The translations under genes were made by a program, and so were the position numbers. DNA of 36,808 bases from Robiginitomaculum sp. (GTDB taxonomy: Bacteria > Pseudomonadota > Alphaproteobacteria > Caulobacterales > Maricaulaceae). Of this stretch, positions 16,320-24,037 are shown one piece after another. The stretch spans positions 1-36,808 of the forward strand of contig JAJFFP010000016.1 of NCBI GenBank assembly GCA_021776595.1. Reading direction: 5' to 3'. Under the pieces are notes generated by a model. It was not told where the DNA came from. It made no database searches and saw only the letters and a list, made by a program, of their open reading frames with translations. Every line of letters starts with the position of its first letter. Position 1 is the first letter of the stretch.

Positions 16320-17063
16320 TTATTCCTGCGCTATTAAGCCCCGTAATGGCGCTTCCAGCAAATCCGCCCATTGTCGCACATGGTTTTCATCGGCAATCAG
16401 GTCCTGACGCACTTCCAGTGTTAAATGCCGCAGGCCGCGCGCGCCCACATGGCGATCCACCGTATAATTATAGAGCTTGGCCGAATATGGCTCATTGTCA
16501 CCAACGCCAAGATCATGACCGCGCAAGGCATTGATAACCGTTCTGGCGCTTTGCGGATCGTCTTTCCACAATACCCCGACCTGCCAGGGGCGATGACTTT
16601 CACGGCAGCGCAAGGCCCGGCAGAAACTATGGATGGATATGATGACCGGATCGCGCACCTGCGCCGTATGGGCATCCAGTTCCTTGTCCAGAAATTCATG
16701 ATAGGGGCGATAATACTGGCTGATACGCTTTTCCCGCTCGCTCCAGCATAATTGCTGGTTCGCCGGCACGGTTACGCCATCGCTTTGCGCCAAAATCAGA
16801 TCATCACGGTCAAGGCCGCGATTAGGATCAATCAACAGTCGTGAAAAACCGCAAAAGATACGCCGTGCGTTCAATCTTTCACCCAAAGCCTCGGTTAGGG
16901 CCGACGCCCCCGGATCAAAAGCAATATGATCTCTGATCTGTTCGTCGCTCAGGCCAAGCGCATCATAACCCTCTGGCAGGGCATTGGTGGCATGGTCGCA
17001 AAAAAGAAAGGCGCGGCTCTGGCCCTTGGGGCCTTTGGCGTGTGCCGGTAAAAAATCAGACAT
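16320..17063 (-). CDS. N-formylglutamate amidohydrolase family protein
   Basis: A 247-residue protein matching the N-formylglutamate amidohydrolase fold. Recognisable elements are F-L-F-C-D-H-A-T-N-A-L-P near 20-31 (metal-binding His), D-x-G-A-S, S-R-L-L-I-D-P-N-R near 74-82, I-S-I-H-S-F near 142-147 and a C-terminal L-T-L-E-V-R-Q-D-L-I segment. Family members hydrolyse N-formylglutamate to glutamate and formate in histidine catabolism, but no hut gene is nearby. In this operon it sits between an acylase (nine bases upstream) and the GCS2 ligase. Its real substrate may therefore be another N-acyl or N-formyl amino acid; that is inference. Confidence 0.88.
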   Translation of the reverse strand: MSDFLPAHAKGPKGQSRAFLFCDHATNALPEGYDALGLSDEQIRDHIAFDPGASALTEALGERLNARRIFCGFSRLLIDPNRGLDRDDLILAQSDGVTVPANQQLCWSEREKRISQYYRPYHEFLDKELDAHTAQVRDPVIISIHSFCRALRCRESHRPWQVGVLWKDDPQSARTVINALRGHDLGVGDNEPYSAKLYNYTVDRHVGARGLRHLTLEVRQDLIADENHVRQWADLLEAPLRGLIAQE

Positions 17064-17072
17064 TAATAAACC

Positions 17073-19253
17073 TTATCTGCCCCTACCTTGATAGCCAATG
17101 CGGTATTCGCGCGCACCCTGTGCCGCTAATGCTTCCGGCGTAAAGGGGAAATCCCGTAATGTCATGGCCGCAAACGGCTTGGCCTGATCAGCATAATGCT
17201 TTGCGTTTTTATCAAGCGTGGCACTGCCGAACTGATGGCGGGAACGCGCCGTCATTTTCCCGTCCGTATCCCAATTAACGATCACAATATAGGTATCCCC
17301 TGCCACCGCTGTCAGTGTGCCATCAGCCTCCAGATCGTGTCCGGCACTATAGACCGCGCGCAAAATGTCTGGCCCGCCATCAATGGGCACATCAACAGCG
17401 CCCCGCCGAAAGCGCATAATCTCGCCCCAGGGCACATCAAGACGGCCATGATGCTTCATTAAATCCACCGCCGAAAGTTTCAACGCCTTGATGGGATCCA
17501 TCAGCCAGGGATCACCATCGGCATTTTGGGCAATGCACTTGACCGCGACCAGCACCCCAAGAGCAGCCGCGCGATTACCCTGACCGGTGCGTAAATCCCA
17601 GCCCATCAGCAGGCTTTGCGCCTGTTCCAGCAACGGATCATCCGACAGGTCCATCGTGCCGAGCTCGTGCACCAGTCGCGCCACTTCCGAGCGTTTGGAA
17701 TAGGCAAGGTCAAACTTGATCCGCTCAACATCCTGCGCTGACAATAACGCATCATTATCCAATTGCTCGATCAAACGGTGCCCGCGATTGGTCATATAAT
17801 GCTCGATCCCGTAGCGCACGGCAAAAGCCGCCGGGTTTGGGTTATCGCCTGCACCGCTGGAATAAAACGGGGTGTTGTTGGCATTGGCGACAAACCCAGA
17901 CGCCGGATTGACCACTTTGGGCAAGGTCGACAGCGCCTCAAAACCCTGCCACAGGGTTTGCGAAGTATCGCCCGGCAGATATTCCTGCCAATTATACCCG
18001 CCCTGCCGCTTTGGCATTTTGGCGTTATAAAAATAGCCGATATTGCCTTCCCGGTCGCCATAAACCACGTTCAGGCTGGGGATGGCATTCATCGCCATGG
18101 CATCCTGCCACTGGTCAAAGTCTTGCGCCAGATTCATCCGATACCATTGCTCGACCGCGCGCACTTCAAACAAACCGGCAAAGCGAATGGCATAGGTGCC
18201 GTGTGGCCGGCGCAATACCGGGCCGTGCACCGACCACAAAACCGCTTTTGGCACTGATAGGCTAAACGGCCCCCACAACTTTATCCGCAAATGCGCGGTG
18301 GAGCGCTCAAAGGCTTTCCACTGACCATCAAACCAGTATTCGTTTTTGTTTTTGGGATTGATTTTCAGCACATAAATATCAATCAGGTCAGGCTTGTTGA
18401 CTGTATGCGCCCAGCCCAGGTTTTCGTTAAAGCCGTGCAGGATAACCGGGGTGCCGGGAAATACCCCCCCGGCCGCATTCCATCCCTCCTCCGAGGTCGC
18501 CTGCACCTCATACCAGGCCACCGGCCCGCTATAAGGCTGATGGGAATTGATCACCAGACGGGTCGCCCCGTCGGTGGAACGCTTGGGCGCGATGGCAAAG
18601 GCATTGGAGCCCATATGCGGATTGGGTTGGCGGCTGGCCATAAAGGCATTGCGGCTGTCGCGCAAGGAAATGACTTTGGGCGCATCATCTTTCGGGCCGG
18701 CAGTAAGGCGCGCCAGCGCCCCGTCCAGGCCATAAAAAAATGGTGCACGAAACACAAACCCGGCCACCACATCTTTGCCAGTGATCGGCAAGACACCAGG
18801 GCGCACCGCCTGCGGATGATCCAGCGCGTAAAGGTTCAAACCGGCGGCATAGCCTTCCAGCAGGGCACGGGTTTTGCCCGTCAGGTCGGTATCGTATCTG
18901 GCATCAACCAGTTCTTTAATACGAAACAAATGGACCAGATAATCGGTTAGCGCGCCGCTAAAACCCTGATAGCGCGCCAGCGTGCCGCGCGAAGCCAACA
19001 CCATGCTTTCGATGGTTTTCCAGTCATCCTCCCCATGGGCATAGGCCAGACCAAAGGCGGCATCGGCATCGCGTTTGCCAAACACATGGGGCACCCCCAG
19101 ATCATCACGCACGATGCGGGCACTGTAAGCCTTGGATTTGGCGCGCAAGGCCGCTTCATCCACAAGGCGCGCCGGTGGCATGGGCGTGACCATCAATAGC
19201 GCCAGCAACATCAGGGCAAGCAATGCCCCGATACCGATTCCGAGCTTTTTCAT
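17073..19253 (-). CDS. Penicillin acylase family Ntn-hydrolase (possible acyl-homoserine-lactone acylase)
   Basis: A 726-residue precursor of a periplasmic heterodimeric hydrolase. It has a membrane-inserting N-terminus (hydrophobic 4-23), an alpha part with V-R-D-D-L-G-V-P-H-V-F-G at about 48-59 and A-Y-A-H-G-E-D-D-W, then a spacer, then Gly215-Ser216 in H-M-G-S-N-A-F. The expected autocleavage makes Ser216 the N-terminal nucleophile of the beta chain. The later segments I-N-S-H-Q-P, F-P-G-T-P-V-I-L-H-G-F-N and L-G-W-A-H-T-V-N are typical. Substrates of the family include penicillins, cephalosporin side chains and acyl-homoserine lactones. The neighbours (thioesterase, amidohydrolase) favour a fatty-acyl amide. 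The stop and start overlap the thioesterase gene by four bases (ATGA). Confidence 0.9.
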   Translation of the reverse strand: MKKLGIGIGALLALMLLALLMVTPMPPARLVDEAALRAKSKAYSARIVRDDLGVPHVFGKRDADAAFGLAYAHGEDDWKTIESMVLASRGTLARYQGFSGALTDYLVHLFRIKELVDARYDTDLTGKTRALLEGYAAGLNLYALDHPQAVRPGVLPITGKDVVAGFVFRAPFFYGLDGALARLTAGPKDDAPKVISLRDSRNAFMASRQPNPHMGSNAFAIAPKRSTDGATRLVINSHQPYSGPVAWYEVQATSEEGWNAAGGVFPGTPVILHGFNENLGWAHTVNKPDLIDIYVLKINPKNKNEYWFDGQWKAFERSTAHLRIKLWGPFSLSVPKAVLWSVHGPVLRRPHGTYAIRFAGLFEVRAVEQWYRMNLAQDFDQWQDAMAMNAIPSLNVVYGDREGNIGYFYNAKMPKRQGGYNWQEYLPGDTSQTLWQGFEALSTLPKVVNPASGFVANANNTPFYSSGAGDNPNPAAFAVRYGIEHYMTNRGHRLIEQLDNDALLSAQDVERIKFDLAYSKRSEVARLVHELGTMDLSDDPLLEQAQSLLMGWDLRTGQGNRAAALGVLVAVKCIAQNADGDPWLMDPIKALKLSAVDLMKHHGRLDVPWGEIMRFRRGAVDVPIDGGPDILRAVYSAGHDLEADGTLTAVAGDTYIVIVNWDTDGKMTARSRHQFGSATLDKNAKHYADQAKPFAAMTLRDFPFTPEALAAQGAREYRIGYQGRGR

Positions 19254-19690
19254 CCCTTACCCCCCTTTATGGCCAATACTGCCCGGCGCAACGCATCCGA
19301 TAATGGCATCGGTTTGCGGGCTTTACGATCCACATATACATGCACAAAACCCCCCTGCGCACTGGCCGTATCCGCAGCTTTGGCAAATACACCAAGGCCG
19401 TAACTTACACTGGATTTACCCACCCGGTCAGCCCGTAATCCTATATCCAGCACTTGCGGAAAGGCCAGCGGTGCAAAATAGTCGCACGAGGTATGCACCA
19501 CCAGCCCGATCTGTGCGCCATGATGAATGTCCAGCCTGGCTTTATCGATCAAATAGCGGTTCACGGCGGTATCAAAAAATCCGTAATAGGCTGCATTGTT
19601 TACATGGCCATAAACATCATTATCGGCCCAGCGCGTGGGCACTTCCATGAACCAGCGATAATCGCTGCGCCTGTGTGGTGCGGCCTTCAC
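19250..19690 (-). CDS. Acyl-CoA thioesterase (4HBT/YbgC-like hot-dog fold)
   Basis: A 146-residue single-domain hot-dog thioesterase. The 4-hydroxybenzoyl-CoA thioesterase signature is present near residues 19-31: V-P-T-R-W-A-D-N-D-V-Y-G-H-V-N-N-A-A-Y-Y, in which the aspartate is the catalytic residue, followed by the expected F-D-T-A-V helix. It hydrolyses acyl-CoA thioesters; chain length is not readable. It overlaps the upstream alcohol dehydrogenase gene and the downstream acylase gene, each by four bases (ATGA), so all three should be translated together. Confidence 0.88.
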   Translation of the reverse strand: MKAAPHRRSDYRWFMEVPTRWADNDVYGHVNNAAYYGFFDTAVNRYLIDKARLDIHHGAQIGLVVHTSCDYFAPLAFPQVLDIGLRADRVGKSSVSYGLGVFAKAADTASAQGGFVHVYVDRKARKPMPLSDALRRAVLAIKGGKG

Positions 19691-20850
19691 AAGGCCGCCT
19701 CATAAACTTTAAATATATCATCGCGGGACATGGCGGCGGGGTTGTTTTTTAACAGGCGCTCAATGGTAATGCCCTCATCGGCCATGGCGGCAAGGTCACT
19801 TTCTTTTATGCCTACCTGGGTTAAGTGTCGCTCCAGCCCGATGGCTCTGCAAATCCGCTCCAGCTCATCGATAAGCGCCGCCGCCTTGTCCGCAACCATA
19901 CTGGCACCGGCAAGCGCAAGTCTATCATAAATTTGCGCATAAACCTGACACGCACTGGCAGAATTTTTTGCATTAAAACGCATCACATGGGGCATAACCA
20001 GCGCATTGGACAAGCCGTGGCTGACATGAAACTGACCACCGATGGGGTAAGCCAACGCATGTATGGCCCCTACCGGCGCATTGGCAAACGCCTGCCCTGC
20101 CTGCATGGCCCCCAGCAGCATTTGTGTGCGTGCCTCTCTGTCATCGCCCTGACGACAGGCGCGTTCAATCGCGCCGTGCAGGCGCGTCAGGGCGATCAGC
20201 GCCAGACTGTCCGATACGGGGTTTTTCATCCTTGCCGAAGTCATCGCCTCAATCGCATGAACCATGGCATCAATACCGGTGGCGGCAGTGATGTGACGTG
20301 GCAGACCAAAGCTAAGTTCCGGGTCCAGCACCACCATATCGGCAAATAATGATGGCGCAATAATGCCGATCTTTTCCCCGCTTTGGCGGGTTACCACCGA
20401 AATCGGCGTCACTTCTGAGCCGGTCCCGGCAGTCGTTGGCACCAACACCAGCGGCAGGCGCTCCCCGTTAACCTGATCAAAGCCGTAAAGCTCATCCAGT
20501 TCTTGCGCGCCTGCACAAAGTATAGCCACCAGCTTGGCGGTATCCATAGTGCTGCCGCCGCCAATGCCAATAATGCAATCGGGGGAAAACGCGCGCGTTT
20601 TTTTGACCGCGTCCCTGACCATGTAGCTGGGCGGATCATTGGTTACGCCATCATAGACAAAGACAGATTTTTCACCTGTTTTAAGCGCGACAAGCGCTGG
20701 CTCGATCAGTCCTGCGGCAATAATCCCGGCATCGGTGATGATCGCAATCTTTTTGAACGCCCCCAGCTTTTGCAAGTGGCTGTCCAGCGCGGCGCAAGCG
20801 CCACCGCCAACTATTATGTGCGAAACCGTATCAAAGCTAAAAGTGTTCAT
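19687..20850 (-). CDS. Iron-containing alcohol dehydrogenase
   Basis: A 387-residue group III alcohol dehydrogenase that oxidises an alcohol or reduces an aldehyde with NAD(P). It shows the nucleotide-binding G-I-G-G-G-S-T-M-D-T-A-K at about 95-106, P-T-T-A-G-T-G-S-E-V-T near 139-149, and the iron ligands in D-A-M-V-H-A-I-E-A and G-A-I-H-A-L-A-Y-P-I-G-G-Q-F-H-V-S-H-G. A purine-rich AGGCGGA precedes ATG 20850. It begins seven bases after the HerA-like gene stop and overlaps the thioesterase gene by four bases. The substrate is unknown. Confidence 0.93.
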   Translation of the reverse strand: MNTFSFDTVSHIIVGGGACAALDSHLQKLGAFKKIAIITDAGIIAAGLIEPALVALKTGEKSVFVYDGVTNDPPSYMVRDAVKKTRAFSPDCIIGIGGGSTMDTAKLVAILCAGAQELDELYGFDQVNGERLPLVLVPTTAGTGSEVTPISVVTRQSGEKIGIIAPSLFADMVVLDPELSFGLPRHITAATGIDAMVHAIEAMTSARMKNPVSDSLALIALTRLHGAIERACRQGDDREARTQMLLGAMQAGQAFANAPVGAIHALAYPIGGQFHVSHGLSNALVMPHVMRFNAKNSASACQVYAQIYDRLALAGASMVADKAAALIDELERICRAIGLERHLTQVGIKESDLAAMADEGITIERLLKNNPAAMSRDDIFKVYEAAL

Positions 20851-20857
20851 CGTCCGC

Positions 20858-22405
20858 CTATCGCCTCAACAATCCGCCAAACAGTCCGCGCACCAGCTCC
20901 CTGGTGATTTGCCGCGAAGCCTGCCGCAAGGCACTTTTTACCGCCGCCTCCCCATAAGACTGACGCCGGGAGGAACGCCGCCTTGCCGGTGCACGACCGC
21001 CTCCGCGTCCATAACGGCGGTTTTGGGCTTTTTCTCTTTCTTTTTCGGCCCGTTCCCGCGCCGCTCGCCCGGCATCCTCGGCCTCCAGTTTTGCCGACAA
21101 GGCTACGGCTTCGGCGCGGCGGCGCTCCAGCGCTTCATAAGCACTTTGCCGGTCAATGGCCTTGTCATAACGTCCGGCAACCGGGCTGGTGGCAATGACC
21201 GCCCGGCGATCTTCTGCACTGGCCGGGCCAAGGCGGGAGGATGGGGGGCGGATCAGGGTGCGGGACACCATGTTTGGCCGCCCCTTGGCATCCAGCGTCG
21301 AAACCAGAGCCTCGCCAACGCCCAATTGGGTGATGGTGTCTTCGGTATCAAAAACCGGATTTGGGCGAAAAGATGCCGCCGCCGCGCGCACGGCCTTGCG
21401 CTCATTGGGGGTATAGGCGCGCAAGGCATGTTGAATACGATTGCCCAATTGCGCCAATACCGCATCTGGAATATCACGCGGGTTTTGCGTTACAAAATAC
21501 ACTCCCACCCCTTTGGAGCGGATCAGCTTGACCACCTGCTCAATGGTATCAAGCAGCGCCTGGGGCGCATATTTGAACAACAAATGCGCCTCATCAAAAA
21601 AGAACACCAGCCTGGGTTTGTCCGGATCGCCCACCTCTGGCAGTTCTTCAAAAAGCTCGGACAATAACCACAGTAAAAAGACCGCATACAGCCTCGGATT
21701 CTGGATCAGGGTGGTAGCATCCAGAATATTGACAAGCCCGCGTCCATCAAGGCCGATGCGCATGAAGTCTGTAAATTCCAGCGCCGGTTCACCGAAGAAT
21801 TCTTCGGCACCATCACGCTCCATGACCAGCAGACGGCGCTGTATGGCCCCCACACTGGCGCGGGTAACATTGCCATAATCGGCGGAAATATCCTTGGCAT
21901 TCTCTGCCATGAACCGCAACAACGCCCGTAAATCCTTCAGATCCAGCAGTAACAGATTTTCTTCATCGGCAATTTCAAAGGCAATGGTCAACACCCCTTC
22001 CTGGGTGTTATTAAGATTCATCAGCCGGGCCAGCAAGACCGGCCCCATTTCGGAAATGGTGGTGCGCACCGGGTGGCCTTTTTTGCCAAACAAATCCCAG
22101 AACACCGTTGGGGCGGCTTCATAAGTGTAGTTTTCAAGGCCTATTTTGGCCGCCCGCGCCAACAGCTTGTCATGCAGCTTGTGGGTTTTGGAGCCGGGCA
22201 CACAAATGCCGCTAAGGTCGCCCTTCACATCAGCGCAAAACACCGGCACCCCGGCATCGGCAAAGCCCTGCGCCAGAATTTGCAGGGTCACGGTTTTTCC
22301 GGTTCCGGTGGCCCCGGCGATCAGGCCATGACGATTGGCGCGTTTTAGAAGCAGGTTCTGCGCGCTGCCATCATCCGCCCCGCCAATCAATATAGACCCG
22401 TCCAT
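20858..22405 (-). CDS. HerA-like/DUF853 ATPase (YjgR-like)
   Basis: A 515-residue P-loop ATPase of the HerA/FtsK-like superfamily, DUF853 branch. It has I-L-I-G-G-A-D-D near the start, Walker A GATGTGKT at 31-38, [12 protein letters not shown] around 57-68, Walker [11 protein letters not shown] and [19 protein letters not shown], typical of YjgR. A Lys/Arg-rich linker and a basic tail end in [10 protein letters not shown]. The longer opening upstream (to 22753) is rejected: GAGGGG lies six bases before ATG 22405 and the family begins here. The function of YjgR-like ATPases is not established. It heads the minus-strand operon. Confidence 0.9.
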   Translation of the reverse strand: MDGSILIGGADDGSAQNLLLKRANRHGLIAGATGTGKTVTLQILAQGFADAGVPVFCADVKGDLSGICVPGSKTHKLHDKLLARAAKIGLENYTYEAAPTVFWDLFGKKGHPVRTTISEMGPVLLARLMNLNNTQEGVLTIAFEIADEENLLLLDLKDLRALLRFMAENAKDISADYGNVTRASVGAIQRRLLVMERDGAEEFFGEPALEFTDFMRIGLDGRGLVNILDATTLIQNPRLYAVFLLWLLSELFEELPEVGDPDKPRLVFFFDEAHLLFKYAPQALLDTIEQVVKLIRSKGVGVYFVTQNPRDIPDAVLAQLGNRIQHALRAYTPNERKAVRAAAASFRPNPVFDTEDTITQLGVGEALVSTLDAKGRPNMVSRTLIRPPSSRLGPASAEDRRAVIATSPVAGRYDKAIDRQSAYEALERRRAEAVALSAKLEAEDAGRAARERAEKEREKAQNRRYGRGGGRAPARRRSSRRQSYGEAAVKSALRQASRQITRELVRGLFGGLLRR

Positions 22406-22441
22406 ACCCGACCCCTCATTTGTCTCTTGCGTCTTTTGTAA

Positions 22442-22470
22442 ACGATAGTGCGGTGCGCGAGGCGGGGCAA
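22442..22470 (-). promoter_or_regulatory. Possible promoter of the HerA-like operon
   Basis: On the minus strand TTGCCC (plus 22465-22470) and TATCGT (plus 22442-22447) are 17 bases apart, about 37 bases before the ATG at 22405. This is the only pairing I find in the 124-base divergent gap. That gap also holds a CCCCC-TTGGCAGCA-GGGGG hairpin on the AI-2E side. Confidence 0.25.
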
Positions 22471-22529
22471 GCACCCCCTTGGCAGCAGGGGGACAAACCG
22501 GCACACTGCACCCCAAGGGAGACACAATC

Positions 22530-23588
22530 ATGGATACAGCAACACGCACCGGGGTTTTGATCCTGGCCACCGCAGCGGTCATTACCGGCATGTATTGGTT
22601 CCGCGATGTGCTGGCCCCTTTTGCCCTTTCAGTATTTTTGTGGCTGGTTATTGATAGCGTAGCCGAGGAAATGATGGTGCGTCTGCGGATCATTCCGCGG
22701 TGGCTGGCTTTGAGCATTGCCCTTGGCTCGGTAGGCTTTTCGGTGGCGATCATCGGCGCCGTGCTGGCCAGTACCGCCAGTGATATTGCTTCAAACGGCA
22801 GCGCCTATGGGACGCGCCTTGATCAATTACTGCATGACGCCTATGCCCTGATCGGCAAAACCGAAGCACCAACCATCAGCCAATTGGTGGAGCGTATTAA
22901 TCCGGGATCGTTTTTGGCAGAACTGGCGCGATCCGTGCGCGCTCTGGCCTCCGATGCGCTGTTTGTCGCCATTTATGTGGCATTTTTGTTTTCTGCCCAG
23001 TCCAATTTCCCCAAAAAGCTGGATGCCCTGTTTCCAGAGCCCCAGGCGCGCGCCCGTGCCGCCGCCATCAGCGCTTCCATGCGCCAGGCCATGGGCACCT
23101 ATTTATGGGTGCAAACCCTGACCGGGGCGATCACCGCCATTGGTTGTTATATCACCATGAAACTGGTGGGTATGGATCAGGCGCTTTTCTGGGCGTTTGT
23201 CATTTTCCTTCTGGGATATGTCCCGACCATTGGCCCGCTGGTCGGCACCTTGTTTCCTGTGCTTTTCGCCCTGGTGCAGTTTCCAAACTATTGGCAACCG
23301 GCCATCATTTTTGCCGGCGTTGGTTTCTGGCAGTTTTCCATTGGTAATTTCATGGTGCCGCGCATGCAGGGAGACAGCATGAACCTCTCCACACTGGTGG
23401 TGATTCTCACCTTGTCCTTATGGGGCGTCATATGGGGCCTGCCGGGCATGTTCCTGTCGGCACCCTTAACGGTGATGCTGATGATTATATTGGCGCAATT
23501 CAAAAGCACCCGCCCGGTGGCGGTTATCCTCTCACAAGATGGCCACCCGGAAAAAGGGCTACAGCTTAACCCCAGACCCGGTTTGTAA
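22530..23588 (+). CDS. AI-2E family transporter
   Basis: A 352-residue inner-membrane protein of the AI-2E/UPF0118 exporter family (PF01594). It has about seven or eight hydrophobic helices, an early pair at 8-50, a paired segment around 60-90, and the conserved C-terminal stretch [14 protein letters not shown] with I-G-N-F-M-V-P-R-M. Family members have been linked to autoinducer-2 export, sodium/proton exchange and other export, and the substrate cannot be read. ATG 22530 follows AAGGGA with spacing nine; an upstream in-frame opening at 22479 lacks this. It is divergent from the HerA-like operon and has no evident operon partner downstream except the tiny ORF at 23698. Confidence 0.88.
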   Translation: MDTATRTGVLILATAAVITGMYWFRDVLAPFALSVFLWLVIDSVAEEMMVRLRIIPRWLALSIALGSVGFSVAIIGAVLASTASDIASNGSAYGTRLDQLLHDAYALIGKTEAPTISQLVERINPGSFLAELARSVRALASDALFVAIYVAFLFSAQSNFPKKLDALFPEPQARARAAAISASMRQAMGTYLWVQTLTGAITAIGCYITMKLVGMDQALFWAFVIFLLGYVPTIGPLVGTLFPVLFALVQFPNYWQPAIIFAGVGFWQFSIGNFMVPRMQGDSMNLSTLVVILTLSLWGVIWGLPGMFLSAPLTVMLMIILAQFKSTRPVAVILSQDGHPEKGLQLNPRPGL

Positions 23589-23697
23589 ACTGCCCGTAAT
23601 TCCGCTCACGCTCTTGTGACAGTTTGTGTGGTGCAAATCTGTTCAATACGTCCCTATATGAGCAGGGCAATGACACGAGCAGATATTGGAGATAATC

Positions 23698-23793
23698 ATG
23701 AAGGCAATCGGCGCGATCACTTTTGCGCTTGGCGTACTGGTGCTGAGCGCCTGTCTGGCCTTGGGTTTGCACAGCAAAATGTTATTTCTTTAA
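23698..23793 (+). CDS. 31-residue lipoprotein-like small protein
   Basis: A short frame begins at ATG 23698, about five bases after GGAGA, and stops at 23793. It encodes a basic start (M-K), a hydrophobic segment (about 4-17) and V-L-S-A-C, a good lipobox with Cys19, then L-A-L-G-L-H-S-K-M-L-F-L. If processed, only 13 residues would remain, so a single-helix membrane peptide is equally likely. A strong GC stem-loop lies 66 bases downstream. It is similar in outline to entericidin-type small lipoproteins, but no direct homology is claimed. Confidence 0.5.
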   Translation: MKAIGAITFALGVLVLSACLALGLHSKMLFL

Positions 23794-23858
23794 TCGATTG
23801 GAGTTTAAGTTCAGGCCTGCGCGTGCGTCCCCCCAGCCTGCAATGCGGGGCCTGTTAC

Positions 23859-23891
23859 GAGCCGCCGGACACTGTCCCCGTCCGGCGGCTC
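23859..23891 (+). terminator. 12-base-pair stem-loop, probable terminator
   Basis: GAGCCGCCGGAC (23859-23870) pairs perfectly with GTCCGGCGGCTC (23880-23891) across a nine-base loop. It is followed by ACATATTTTATG, with only a weak T run. It would end the AI-2E/small-ORF transcript. Confidence 0.55.
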
Positions 23892-24037
23892 ACATATTTT
23901 ATGAAGAAGAATTATCAAGCGTATTTACCTCTTCATAATTGTTCTTGCGCTAGGCACTCCTGAGGCCTAATACGCGGCCAGTTCCGCCTGGTGATTCTTC
24001 CCCATTTTACACCGGGCGCGGCGCAAGGAGGATCGCC

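Larger units (their letters stand above)
23589..24037. other. 449-base gap before the glutamate dehydrogenase gene
   Basis: Contains the 31-residue ORF, the 12-pair stem-loop, and a possible promoter for the next gene: TTGCGC at 23945-23950, 17 bases, TAATAC at 23968-23973. The promoter match is modest. No other gene or RNA was recognised. Confidence 0.4.

Noticed and set aside
22406-22753. N-terminal extension of the HerA-like protein up to 22753
   Set aside because: The added 116 residues overlap the AI-2E gene start in antisense and look unlike the family, while GAGGGG precedes the internal ATG at 22405.
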